NCBI GenBank assembly: GCA_018985225.1
Contig: JADGIF010000171.1
Span: 1-15,916, forward strand
Source of the DNA: Amoeboradix gromovi
Taxonomy: Eukaryota > Sanchytriomycota > Sanchytriomycetes > Sanchytriales > Sanchytriaceae
DNA: 15,916 nt
Reading direction: 5' to 3'
Shown here: positions 1 to 9,091 of the stretch, in pieces
Position numbering within the stretch: the stretch's first letter is position 1
Layout of the letters: each line of letters opens with the position of its first letter
Program-made: the position numbers and the translations under genes
The notes under the pieces: model-generated
The model's input: only the letters and a program-made list of their open reading frames with translations
What the model was told of the DNA's origin: nothing
The model's database searches: none

Positions 1-99
1 TGAATGTCCACTCGCCTCTTAAATCCATAAAGTAATAAAGCTGAAATAATGTTCCAAGTTGTTACAGAAAGTTAGTCCAGTTTTTATATTTGATGTCCC
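1..99 (-). mobile_element. Partial copy 1 of an inverted-repeat (Tc1/mariner- or MITE-like) element, truncated by window edge
   Basis: The reverse complement of this stretch matches, with few differences, the left ~100 bp of the complete element at 7210-7694 and the partial copy at 15838-15916. Its outer end, at 99, carries the terminal repeat (GGGACATCAAATATAAAAAC on the minus strand); the rest of the element would lie to the left of base 1. The flank after base 99 is AGTG, so the TA seen beside the other copies is absent here. No transposase is visible. Copy identity is clear; the superfamily is inferred only from TIR form and the TA flanks of the other copies. Confidence 0.85.
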
Positions 100-528
100 A
101 GTGTTTGTTCTCAAAATGTCATTATATCACATGATTGGACTAACTTTGGAACCAAAAACAATCATTAATTGAGCGTGGATATGTACTTGGAATTTCCCAA
201 ATGGTAATTAATTGATTATTTCTAAAGCTCAAATTCGATTGCTTATGACAGATCAACTGGATGACATTGTTATAAATGTACATGGCATTAGAAAAGTAAG
301 TCTGGATTAATCTATGTGGAATTATTCCGAATACTAATTTGAAGTTGCTTTTTTGTAGCATTTGTGTATTCTAGGGCGAATATCTATATTTTCAAAAAGT
401 TAAATGTATATTTAGGTTATTTCACCAATCAATTGTGTAATCAGCTGATATTTACTATCCGGTTCCTCTTTTGTTCTGAGCAACAATAGCAAGTGTTGTA
501 GCAAAGAGATAAAGAAATCTCAGGGTGA
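100..528. other. Gene-free stretch, nothing supportable
   Basis: AT-rich sequence between the element end and the coding remnant. Small open frames occur on both strands (for example 140-361 minus), but they have no recognisable motif, no family resemblance and ordinary AT-rich composition. I see no RNA gene or clear regulatory signal. Confidence 0.5.
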
Positions 529-1010
529 GGGTATGCACTATGCAAGCAAGCCATTACATTTGCAGGGATTCGGTCTATTCCGATATCTAGACTACACAAG
601 GGTCGATTGAGAGGAAAAAACCAGGAGAATCTACATGGGCAATACTTCACCTACGGAACATTGGGGTGTATGTCAAGAAAGACTGGAAGTACATAAAAAG
701 GGCACCGACATCCAAGAGCGATGGTGCAGCAGAGAGATTTACAGTGACACAGAAAAAGATAGAGGCGCAAGCCAACAGATAACAGAGCTCTATAGTGTGC
801 ATTGGGAGCGGAGGGCTGCTACCCAAAAATGAGCTCAGTACGGAGGAGAAAAACGTAATTGAGAATCTGAGCAACGATATCATCACATCGATACACCCAG
901 AGGGGTTACTACCATACAAATATCTCACCCGCATCATCTATCCGGACTTGGAACCAAGGCCAAAGCACAAGAGCGAGCAATCAGGCCCTGTCAAAATCAA
1001 TAAACACTGA
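529..1010 (+). pseudogene. Unidentified degenerate coding remnant (frameshift plus in-frame stop)
   Basis: Two overlapping plus-strand frames read like protein. One is open from 529 to 693. The other is open from 591, breaks at a TAA at 780-782, and continues in the same frame from 783 to a TGA at 1008-1010. The reading is rich in Lys, Glu and Arg, with stretches such as YVKKDWKYIKR near 666-700 and GLLPKNELSTEEKNVIENL near 810-870. The stretch is visibly more GC-rich than its surroundings, unlike random AT-rich intergenic sequence. I do not recognise the family. Alternatives are a gene with short introns (a 42-nt GT-AG interval at 744-785 would remove the stop in frame) or chance open frames. 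A decayed gene or mobile-element fragment is my preferred reading, held loosely. Confidence 0.35.
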
Positions 1011-3412
1011 GTGTCTATTATCAGCGCATTTCCTTGTTGTTACAATTTCCAGTGGCGACTTTTCCTACTTATATCCAACAACAACTGGCACACCCATAGT
1101 TGTAAAGATAATAGAACAATGCTGTGCAAGCTAGTAATTTCATGTCTTATGTAGAACTGGTCCATAATAAAGCATAGCACAAAGTTATTGAAATTTTCTT
1201 GTGCATGTTGTGAATGGTGCAATGGCATCTCTTGAATGCAGATGAGTGTTTTAGGAGTGCCATGATTTGTTTATTCTTTAAAAGATTGTGAACGCAGCAT
1301 TCGCATACTCACTGAACTGAAATATTTAGCTGAATGTTGCCAAGCAATACATTTGGTTAAAACAAACAGCCGAAATGTCATGATGGCAGTAACTCATATT
1401 TATTTTCTTGTGCACTTAAGCGTTTTGCTTATTGAGCAAGCCGTTTCAGCGGATCTTCTTGTGGGAAATTTTCTAGTGCTAATTGAAAATAAGATTATTG
1501 TATTTCTTTGGAACTTCCATACAATTCATTTTTGCAACTGAGATTATTCAAGCCATGACGAACGACGGACCTGTTACTGAAATACAAATCAGAATAATTG
1601 ATAGCACCGTGTAATATTCCTTTGAAGTATCGGTATCTGTTATGCTATTCTGTTTAAATTTACGGAAGTCATTTGAATAATTTGATATGTAAGCTATCCA
1701 AGATTATTTGACCAGATAAATTAGGGTAGTGACATCAAGTCAGAATAAACTTGTTTTATGAGTTTAAGACATGGATAATGATCTAATTTCAATAAATGGG
1801 TAGTACAATTAAATTCTACTCTTAGCTGTAGATGGTTTACAATTAAAGCCATTTGATTTATAATAAATAAAATTTATTTTTAAATTTGGAGTTTGTGACA
1901 TTTTGCCAGACCAGGTGCAATTAAGCTTAATAAACGTATTCTGAACAAAGCAAAAAGTGGTGTCCTTTTAAGTAAAAACAGACTTAGCCTGAGATAGCTT
2001 GAAACTGTGAAGTGTAGATTGGCGTGCGGGTCGGCTAGCGCGGACACACCCGTTTATGTTCTGTCTTTCGCGTTAATTGCAATGTGTTGAGCCACATTTT
2101 TTGTTAAATTATTAATAAGTGTTGATCTATTATTTTATAAGCATCAAAATAAACCTGGAACCAACCACTGCAAAATTCGGAATTATCAAGTATAAAAATT
2201 GCAAAACATACCATATTTACTGACTTTATGACTTTTCTGAACGTGGGTGTCTGTTTTTTGTATGCGCGTGAAGGTGCCTCAAACTAGTAAATGATCTAGT
2301 ACAACCTTGTTCACCACAGCTAAATAACCTTACTGCGTCAAGTTCACGGTATCGATTTCCTGTCGGTGGAGCACTGTAGTAGTTTAACATGGTTGTTTGA
2401 AATTATGTCGAAGGGATATTTCTAAATCAAAAAAACGTGCGAATTCACCATTCGTTAACGTGATTTAAAATTCATGTTGGTGCAAAGATTGGGGGGATAT
2501 CGATTTTGCATAAATTGATAATCGAATATAAACTGGCCCGGCATGACTTAATAAGATGATTTTTAGATTTATGAAAATCAAGCATAATAATCAAATCATG
2601 CATGGTCATTTTAACCTGAAGCAATAAATATTGCACATGGGCGCTAATTATTGCATCAGAACTTTCACCTATTTATGTAAACTCGAAAACCCAATTATGC
2701 TAACAAAATACGGACTTTAATTGGCGAGATTATAAGATAACAAATTTTTAAAGTTACTACACAGAAATATAGGGTGTGTAAAATGGCAGATGTCATGCAA
2801 TGTGCTTGCCATTTGATGATGAGGGGCCTGAACTTTAATAATTTAAAATTCTAATTGTACTATACTTTCAGAATCATTGGAAGGGATTATTGGCAATTAG
2901 AGGAATGTGCATACCACAATTGTTTTTGAAGTCTTGATTAAACTTGTCAGACATTCAAAAAGTCTACAACTCGTGCCATTAACCTGGTTATTTTCATTTA
3001 AGCTAGAAATAACATCACTTTTAAACTTAAGTTCTGATGCCGCCGCATATCTCAAGCATATTAGCTTGTGTAGATACCATGGCAGAACTTTTGCATGCGT
3101 TGGTGTCTCGATGTTCCTGTTACCCAAAAGTTTGACATTGAACGTGTGATCATATAAACCATCTTTCAGCTGTCTCAATTAAAACATTGGATCAGTTTTA
3201 CACTTTGATTATAATCATATTACTTCGATATCAACTCTTTCTGGAATCTTTCAGATAATTTGCCTTAAATAAATATAACACAAAAAGATGCAAAATATAC
3301 TAAGTCGTATTGTGTGGAAATCTCCACCGATGGTCTATGTTTGAATCTATTTGACATTTAGTCACCAAATAATGGCCGCCCGATTTTTTAAAACCTGGAG
3401 ATTAATTTCAAT
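1011..3412. other. Long gene-free region (2.4 kb)
   Basis: No convincing coding sequence is seen on either strand. The longest open frames (1353-1541 plus; 2897-3178 minus and its mirror 2907-3149 plus) are under 95 codons, start at ill-defined codons, and show no motif or family resemblance. The composition is AT-rich apart from a short GC-rich patch around 2020-2055. Part of the right end must hold the promoter of the glycosyltransferase gene at 3413. Because this genome may use introns of about 20 nt, a gene made of short exons could be missed here by eye. Confidence 0.5.
2020..2055. other. GC-rich hairpin-capable patch in AT-rich DNA
   Basis: Within AT-rich DNA this stretch is strongly GC-rich. 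CGGGT (2027-2031) can pair with ACCCG (2048-2052), and the loop contains GTC and GAC that could extend pairing. It could be part of a structured RNA or a regulatory site, or be chance. It lacks tRNA box motifs. Only the composition and the short inverted repeat are seen directly. Confidence 0.25.
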
Positions 3413-5359
3413 ATGAATTTCTATTTTGAAATGCTGCTTCTATACTTTTTAATACAACTCCATCTGTACTTTCAAGCTTCTTATTCTGCATATATGCCCC
3501 CGATCTACGCTAACTCGCATACTGCTCTCAATAATACCTGCATAATTCAATATGAAATGAATCGCAATTTAGAAATGTCACACATACTTTTAAATTACAA
3601 ACAGTACGGTACAGTTCAGGTTATGTATAACCCTTTTCTAAAACTTAAGTTAAGCACTATTATTATGCCTGGTCAATCTGATCCCCCCCCTCAATTCCCT
3701 GTTGGAAAATCCATAAACTATGAATATTGCACTCACCTATTATTCCTCGGAGCTAACGATTTGCTTACTAATCACCCGTACCACCTCGTGTCTCGTGACG
3801 ATTATTCTAGTTATGGTTTCACGGTATTTAATTCATTCCAAATGCAAAAAGACTACAGTGTTAGCTCTTTTATTATAAACGTCAAATACAAGGATGTAAT
3901 AGAAGATCTACTGGCTAGTTCTCCAAATGTTCCAATTTCTACTCTGCTTCTGGACTATTTCAAATCTCATGACTTACCATTTGGCACGGTGTCAGATGCT
4001 TTATTAGCTAGTAACTCACGCATTATGTTTTGCGGCACTGCTATTTCTTATTATACGAACAACATATTGATATTAATTAAATCAAACAAACCTCAACATC
4101 GATTTTACAAGATGCAGAATGTAATAAACGAGTATACCGCACTGTCAAACATATCAAGCCTGGTAAGTAGCAATGTTCTAGGTGGCTGTTGGGATAACGT
4201 GGCTAATAACCCAGTAAACACTACGTCTTCTGTGATTTCTACAATAAATAGCAAGTTAAAGATATTAAATGCGTATGACAGCTGCAACACTACACCTGAA
4301 CGGTTGCGGGACGTATATGTCGGGTCAGACAATTGGTCTCCACATGAAGCTAAAACGAAACAAGGCAAGTCTTTATTACAGAATTACCTGAAGTCGATCA
4401 AATCACTCGATGTATCTCAATTTACAAATGCAAGTACACCTAATAATACACGCGGCATCGTATTTCTGTCTTTTGATGAGAACTTTAGCGAGGTATACGC
4501 ATCTCTACAGATTATTAGACTTTATTTAAACATGTCGCTACCAATAGAGATATTCAGTCATAAGGAGATTAGCGATGTGCATATAAAACAGCTAGAGAGT
4601 TTATCTGATGTTAAAGTATTGGACATAAGAGATGAAGTAGTCCCGAACTTACCACTAAATTTTCAGCCCAATGCTAAAAACTATCACTTGAAGGTGGCAG
4701 CATTGTTAATGAGTAGTTTTAGTGAGATACTGTATTTGGATAGTGATTGTATGCCAGTTAAGAACGCCGATTTTATGTTCAAATCAAAAGAATATCTCGA
4801 AACAGGACTGGTCATGTTCATGGATATGTGGACGACAATGCCTAGCAATCCGATCTGGGGGATATTCGACATTGATTGCGTAAGCGAACTGGAGATGGAA
4901 TCGGGTGCATGGTTAGTGAATAAGAAAGTTCACTATTATACTCTACTGTTAGCACTGTACATAATGAGTGACCACGAGTACTGGTTTCAGTTTATACTCG
5001 GAGACAAAGATGTAATGAGATACACGAGTAGATATTTACACGCTACACACTACGTAGATCCAGGGTTTATGGGAGAAATGGGATACAGAAAGAGAAATTC
5101 CGACGAAGTATGTGGGTTTGTCATGGTGCAGCAATTTAGAAACGAGTTGATGTTCTTCCATGCCAACATGTTGAAATGCAGAGATAGGGTAGGTAAAGAC
5201 GGATTTACAACAATACAAATGTATAATGATACACGCAAGATAGGAGCCAGAACAGCAGATTGCTGTATAATGTTTGATGGTTCTGAGCATATAGAGAAAC
5301 CTCTGCAGCTACAGGGTTTTTTGAATGATGGCCTGTTTAAGTATAAAAACTATCAGTAG
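3413..5359 (+). CDS. GT71-family (Mnn1/Mnn2-type) alpha-mannosyltransferase, Golgi type II membrane protein
   Basis: Single-exon frame of 648 residues. By family it transfers mannose from GDP-mannose to N- or O-linked glycans in the Golgi lumen; linkage and acceptor cannot be told from sequence. Residues about 5-24 are hydrophobic without charged residues at the core, a signal anchor giving type II topology. The catalytic part lies in the C-terminal half (about 350-620). It has IVFLSFDENFSEVYASL, then YLDSDCMPV with the DxD-like metal-binding D443-S-D445, then SGAWLVNKK, then GDKD at 530-533 where GT71 enzymes have GDK(E/D), and a closing FFHAN around His583. Residues 30-340 are not recognisable as a domain and carry several N-x-S/T sites. 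ATG 3413 is the natural start because it opens the signal anchor. An AATAAA lies just after the stop. The gene converges on the V-ATPase D gene 65 bp away. Confidence 0.88.
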   Translation: MNFYFEMLLLYFLIQLHLYFQASYSAYMPPIYANSHTALNNTCIIQYEMNRNLEMSHILLNYKQYGTVQVMYNPFLKLKLSTIIMPGQSDPPPQFPVGKSINYEYCTHLLFLGANDLLTNHPYHLVSRDDYSSYGFTVFNSFQMQKDYSVSSFIINVKYKDVIEDLLASSPNVPISTLLLDYFKSHDLPFGTVSDALLASNSRIMFCGTAISYYTNNILILIKSNKPQHRFYKMQNVINEYTALSNISSLVSSNVLGGCWDNVANNPVNTTSSVISTINSKLKILNAYDSCNTTPERLRDVYVGSDNWSPHEAKTKQGKSLLQNYLKSIKSLDVSQFTNASTPNNTRGIVFLSFDENFSEVYASLQIIRLYLNMSLPIEIFSHKEISDVHIKQLESLSDVKVLDIRDEVVPNLPLNFQPNAKNYHLKVAALLMSSFSEILYLDSDCMPVKNADFMFKSKEYLETGLVMFMDMWTTMPSNPIWGIFDIDCVSELEMESGAWLVNKKVHYYTLLLALYIMSDHEYWFQFILGDKDVMRYTSRYLHATHYVDPGFMGEMGYRKRNSDEVCGFVMVQQFRNELMFFHANMLKCRDRVGKDGFTTIQMYNDTRKIGARTADCCIMFDGSEHIEKPLQLQGFLNDGLFKYKNYQ

Positions 5360-5424
5360 TAATAAATTGTAAATGACAGAAATAGTCCTAGCTGAATCAC
5401 TTGGGTCGGTGTAATAAGTATTTA

Positions 5425-6165
5425 TTAAAAGATTATGTCAGCATCTCGATCATCTGAAATAATATTGGAAAACTGCTGATCTATATGCGTTCCTTTTAAT
5501 TTGGCTTCCAGTTCGGCTTCCTCGACGTCTCTTTTCTTTTTGCCTTGCACCTTTTTTAATCGATAAAACTCTTCTCGATCTTGCTCGTCCAACTCACTAG
5601 TGATATAGGAAATCGTATTCTCAATTTTGGGGATAATGACATGCTCAATAGCATTAACCCTGCGATTAGTTTGTTTAATGACTTCATCTAATATTACAAA
5701 CGCTGTCTGCAAGGAGGCTAATTCAACCAGAGCTTGAACAGCTTTGGTGTACATATCTTTTGTTTTAGTTAGTTGCTGGCCGCCTTTTCCGAGACCGGCC
5801 ATCTCAAAGACTGTGCCCGATTCTAAAAACGGTTCAAATACAGGGAGCATAACACCGCTAACATTCTCAGATCTGCTTTTAACTTTGAATTTAGCTGAAC
5901 CTTTAACTGAATGGCGAAGTTGAAAACTAAAATCACCCATGGCATAGTTGGCTTCAGCTAGTGAAAAAGAAGCAATCTGCATGACTTTCCCCATCTTTAA
6001 TTTGGCTTCATGAATCTTTTCGACAATTAATCTAAATTTTTTAGTTAAAGCCTCACTTTTTCGTTTTAACAGGGAATGTCCAGTTTTAGCACCTTTTAAT
6101 TTTATTTTCATATTAGTTTGAGCCATTCTTGTTGGAAATATTGCCATTCTGTTCTGGGCACTCAT
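5425..6165 (-). CDS. VMA8: V-type proton ATPase subunit D
   Basis: Single-exon frame of 246 residues, close to the usual ~250. Subunit D is the main part of the central rotor stalk of the V1 sector; it turns inside the A3B3 hexamer and couples ATP hydrolysis to proton pumping into vacuole and endosomes. The family signature is plain at the N terminus: IFPTR at residues 9-13, [19 protein letters not shown] at about 23-41, then the long helix with [18 protein letters not shown]. The C-terminal half has the second helix with [18 protein letters not shown] and ends in an acidic, charged tail. ATG at 6163-6165 matches the usual start region of the family. Downstream on the minus strand an AATAAAT lies within 25 bp of the stop. 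It is divergent from the gene at 6309, with 143 bp between the starts, so the promoters must share that space. Confidence 0.97.
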   Translation of the reverse strand: MSAQNRMAIFPTRMAQTNMKIKLKGAKTGHSLLKRKSEALTKKFRLIVEKIHEAKLKMGKVMQIASFSLAEANYAMGDFSFQLRHSVKGSAKFKVKSRSENVSGVMLPVFEPFLESGTVFEMAGLGKGGQQLTKTKDMYTKAVQALVELASLQTAFVILDEVIKQTNRRVNAIEHVIIPKIENTISYITSELDEQDREEFYRLKKVQGKKKRDVEEAELEAKLKGTHIDQQFSNIISDDRDADIIF

Positions 6166-6308
6166 CTCAGGCTAAATTAACCAGGTTTCGAAAAATATAT
6201 TTCCAAATAAGACCAATTTTATGGCAGCTTTACCGACCAAATCAGCTTGATATCATTGCACTTAAGAAATAAAAATATGTTTTTGTGCTTTGGCAAAAAA
6301 TATGCTAA

Positions 6309-7052
6309 ATGTTAGGTCACTCGATGATTTCCAATTATTTAAACATTTTTAAGCCATTACTTGGAGCAGTAACTACAAAAAGCCTATCTGGTTCATGCAA
6401 CGATAAATCAGATGATACTCTTATTCCAAAAATAATGAAGGACTTTCAAAATGATGTTCAAAATTTTAATGACTTTCAAACAGGATCCTGGAATTTAGAA
6501 AAGAAGCGGGATGTTAAAATTGCCGAATGTATAGACAAGAACCCAAACAAAACAGAGGGTATATCAATAGCAGGAAATAGTCCTAGTTCAAATACACTGG
6601 GTTTAGAATCATCTAAATACGATACTTTACTGATAAAGTATCACAAACTCGTTTCTCTGGAAGAAAGAGGTCGGATTTTTAATCAGAAGTTGATGGAAAA
6701 ATTAAGACTAGTGAGCGATAAGAGAAAAGAGCTAGAATTTCTCAACACCACAACGATTTCGACAAATAAAAAAGACTGCAATAACTTGACAAATCAAATT
6801 ACTAAAAGCTTGACTCATCAGAAAAATACTATTTCAGTTGAAAAGAGTAATGGCCCTGAAATCCTAGCTCAGGAACGAATCAGTAATGAAATGGGAACCG
6901 AGATTGCAAATTATTTTAAGACTTATAGCCTTTTAATTTCAAAAAGCGAAAAAGAAGAAATTAAAAATTTGAAGAAGGAAATCGCGATATTGAGAAGGGA
7001 GAAATTTGATCTTCGAAGCAGATCACATTTCAAGTCACAACACAAAAAATGA
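6309..7052 (+). CDS. Hypothetical coiled-coil protein
   Basis: Single-exon frame of 247 residues that I do not recognise. Residues 1-100 are polar and low in predicted order, rich in Asn, Ser, Asp and Lys. Residues about 103-146 (from KYDTLLIKYHKLVSLEER to the KRKELEFL region) form a likely amphipathic helix with heptad-like leucines. A second short coiled coil lies at about 212-235 (KSEKEEIKNLKKEIAILRRE), followed by a basic tail ending HFKSQHKK. There is no signal peptide or membrane segment. Size and charge fit a structural or scaffold protein, for instance at the spindle pole or cytoskeleton, but that is only a guess from the helices. ATG 6309 is close behind another out-of-frame ATG at 6302. 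The gene shares its 143-bp upstream region with VMA8. The inverted-repeat element begins 157 bp after its stop. Confidence 0.7.
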   Translation: MLGHSMISNYLNIFKPLLGAVTTKSLSGSCNDKSDDTLIPKIMKDFQNDVQNFNDFQTGSWNLEKKRDVKIAECIDKNPNKTEGISIAGNSPSSNTLGLESSKYDTLLIKYHKLVSLEERGRIFNQKLMEKLRLVSDKRKELEFLNTTTISTNKKDCNNLTNQITKSLTHQKNTISVEKSNGPEILAQERISNEMGTEIANYFKTYSLLISKSEKEEIKNLKKEIAILRREKFDLRSRSHFKSQHKK

Positions 7053-7209
7053 AATAAATCCTCTCTATTATGAAATTAAAACTCTTTCTAAAGCTTTAAA
7101 AGTCATTCGTATATCTGAGTAAAAAGGCTTATGGTACCTTGGATCTTGATGATATTTGCTGCAAAATATATTTACATGTTTGCTAAAGCAAAAACGTTTA
7201 TTTACATAA

Positions 7210-7239
7210 GGGACATCAAATATAAAAACTGGACTAACT
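7210..7239 (+). repeat. Left terminal inverted repeat of the element
   Basis: 30 bp, inverted match to 7665-7694 with differences at positions 7 (T/C) and 23 (G/A). The same end sequence occurs at 70-99 (minus orientation) and at 15838-15867, where the third copy begins GAG instead of GGG. Confidence 0.92.
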
Positions 7240-7664
7240 TTCTATAACAACTTGAACATTATTTCAGCTTTATTAATTTTATGGATTTAAGAGACGAGTG
7301 GACATTCAGCTAGTTGCGGAGTTGACGAGTATAAAAGAAAATAAATATTCTGTACAGCTATTCTCTTACTCTTTCATCCAGTCTTTATTTCAAATAAAAT
7401 ATCACTATTACTCTGTAAAAACTAGAATAGATAAGAGTAATGATGTTAGTACAACATTACAAAATGACTCTAGAAAGGAGCACCGTCTAAGAAAATGCAC
7501 CTTTTGCTTAGATGCTCAAAGACCTCATATATTTGAACGAGATGCAGGGTCTTCTAGTTTTATTTTAAAAGGAGGAATACAGTCAATGAAAGAAAATTGG
7601 TATAATAGAAGATCTTTTATTAATGATAGCATTTCCACAGTATGGTGCACCTTCTTTAAAAACG

Positions 7665-7694
7665 AGTTAGTCTAGTTTTTATATTTGGTGTCCC
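7665..7694 (-). repeat. Right terminal inverted repeat of the element
   Basis: 30 bp, reverse complement of the left repeat at 28 of 30 positions, ending TGTCCC at 7694. It stands 12 bp from the stop codon of the MFS gene, so the element probably lies within that gene's 3' untranslated region or termination region. Confidence 0.92.
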
Positions 7695-7706
7695 ATAACA
7701 TTAGTT

Positions 7707-8936
7707 TTAACATGTTTCTAATCCTTCATCCACCAAGTTCATGGCTACCGAATCAAACGTATTAACAGAATATTTCCAACTCGCATATAAGAAAGGCGTT
7801 ACAACTAGCAGAGTTATTGTTATAAATAAGCTAGTCCATAGCGGTCCACCAATACTCATAATGTATCCACTTGTGAATGGAAATACTGCGATTCCGAGGG
7901 CGGTAAAGAAGTTAAATGAGCCATGAAGAGAGCTAGGGTGGACTTTCAACACTTGACACAAATAACTTGGGACAGGACTTGAAGTAAAAACAAACCCAAT
8001 ACTTAGTATCACAAGACCGAAGCACATCATTAGAAGAGATTTAGAAAGTAAAATTAGGTATGTGGAGATTAACAAAAGACATAATCCCAACCACAAAAGG
8101 ATATACTCTGATACAATTTTGCTTAAATGACCCATCAATAGACATGCGACAGTTGCAGGAATAGTTATGTTGAGAAAGTATGTCCCTATGTACTGATCTT
8201 GGATGTGAAATCGATCTCTAAGAATAATGGAAATTAGACTCTCAAACGCAGCACGAACGCCAGCACTTAGAAATGCCAGGTATATGCCTGATATGTACGC
8301 TGGATGAAAGAGATGCACGGAATCCATTTTTTCGTGTTGAATCAATTTGTGCAGGTTGAGGTTTTCTGGACAAAAAATGGAAGTAATAAATCCAAGAGTA
8401 CCAAGAACAGCTGCAGATGTTCCATATCCCACGACAGAGTATGAATTGAAGATAAAAGAAGAGATCACTGGGGATATTATCGTGGAAGTGTTAAATGCCG
8501 CAAATAAATAGCCATTGAATATGGCCTGTTTATCTTTATCGAATAGCTCAGATACAATGAGAAGCCCTAATTGCCATACCAACCCTTCACCAAATCCTTG
8601 GAGAGCCAATAAAAGAAAAAATTCCGTTTTATCTACCAAAAAAGCCATGCTAACACCGTATACGCTAAGAATTACATAGGCTGCTACAAGAAACACTTTA
8701 CGGCGTCTATATATCTCCATTAAATATGCAAATAACACAGAACCTACAAGCCATCCTATCCCAAATACCAACAATGGCAATCCCAGTAACTCCTCACCCA
8801 TATCCAATCTTTTCAGGAACAACGGCAACAAAGGCATAAGCATCCCTAGTGTACCATCATAGCTGAATATGCCAAATGCTACTAAGAAAAACCACCTCCA
8901 TTCATACCTTATAAAACTAAAACCATTAAAAAGCAT
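7707..8936 (-). CDS. Major facilitator superfamily transporter (DHA1/vesicular amine transporter-like)
   Basis: Single-exon frame of 409 residues, a normal length for a 12-helix MFS carrier. The protein alternates about twelve hydrophobic segments with short loops. TM1 holds FSYDGTLGMLMPLLP (about 24-38), a pattern common in drug:H+ antiporter 1 and VMAT-like carriers. The loop between TM2 and TM3 has a motif-A-like G65 ... E74-IYRRRK80, with Glu where Asp is usual. A charged central loop (about 200-215) separates the two halves, as expected. It is a plasma or organelle membrane antiporter by family; the substrate is unknown. ATG at 8934-8936 precedes a short cytoplasmic N terminus and TM1. 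It is divergent from the NASP-like gene across 693 bp, most of which is repeat copy A. The inverted-repeat element sits immediately behind its stop. Confidence 0.88.
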   Translation of the reverse strand: MLFNGFSFIRYEWRWFFLVAFGIFSYDGTLGMLMPLLPLFLKRLDMGEELLGLPLLVFGIGWLVGSVLFAYLMEIYRRRKVFLVAAYVILSVYGVSMAFLVDKTEFFLLLALQGFGEGLVWQLGLLIVSELFDKDKQAIFNGYLFAAFNTSTIISPVISSFIFNSYSVVGYGTSAAVLGTLGFITSIFCPENLNLHKLIQHEKMDSVHLFHPAYISGIYLAFLSAGVRAAFESLISIILRDRFHIQDQYIGTYFLNITIPATVACLLMGHLSKIVSEYILLWLGLCLLLISTYLILLSKSLLMMCFGLVILSIGFVFTSSPVPSYLCQVLKVHPSSLHGSFNFFTALGIAVFPFTSGYIMSIGGPLWTSLFITITLLVVTPFLYASWKYSVNTFDSVAMNLVDEGLETC

Positions 8937-9091
8937 TCCTCTACAAGAGGAGCGGTAATCGATTTTAATTACATAGACAATTTATACCGATTAAATTTCT
9001 TTAAACTTTTAGTTGAAATTCGTAATTGGAATGATCTGGCTTGCTATGTTTATAGCCTTTTTAATGGGTTGACTGCTGAATTTTATTAAAG

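Larger units (their letters stand above)
7210..7694 (+). mobile_element. Complete short element with 30-bp terminal inverted repeats (MITE-like, possibly Tc1/mariner-derived)
   Basis: The left end 7210-7239 and the reverse complement of the right end 7665-7694 match at 28 of 30 positions, starting GGGACAYCAAATATAAAAAC. Flanks are TA at 7207-7208 and 7696-7697 if one extra base is counted on each side (element 7209-7695). They can also be read as ATAA at 7206-7209 and 7695-7698. A TA duplication would fit Tc1/mariner elements. The left 100 bp recurs at both window edges, so the family is multicopy. The interior holds an open frame of 125 codons (7298-7675, from a GTG), which shows no transposase motif I can name. 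At 485 bp the element is too short for a full transposase, so it is non-autonomous or an internal deletion derivative. It is inserted between the ends of two convergent genes. Confidence 0.85.

Noticed and set aside
160-230. Stretch reading LIERGYVLGISQMVI, reminiscent of a transposase helix-turn-helix
   Set aside because: Interrupted by stops immediately after, and it lies outside the element end at 1-99; resemblance too short to support.
647-937. Minus-strand frame of 96 hydrophobic codons
   Set aside because: It is the complement of the charged plus-strand reading; its hydrophobicity is what is expected of an antisense shadow of Lys/Glu-rich codons.
2897-3178. Overlapping open frames on both strands (93 codons minus, 80 plus)
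   Set aside because: Mirror frames with neither motif nor family resemblance; either could be chance in a region of this length, and the starts are arbitrary.
3682-3690. Run of eight C in the glycosyltransferase gene as a possible sequencing error or frameshift site
   Set aside because: The frame runs through it unbroken and the catalytic domain downstream is intact, so no error is indicated.
6157-6175. CCTGAG immediately before the ATG of both VMA8 (minus) and the monooxygenase (minus) as a trans-splice acceptor
   Set aside because: Only two cases, six bases, and the other genes lack it; chance or a weak start context is more likely.
7298-7675. 125-codon open frame inside the inverted-repeat element as a transposase
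   Set aside because: Too short, starts at GTG and shows no DDE/DDD spacing or helix-turn-helix I can defend; kept only as a finding, not annotated as a gene.
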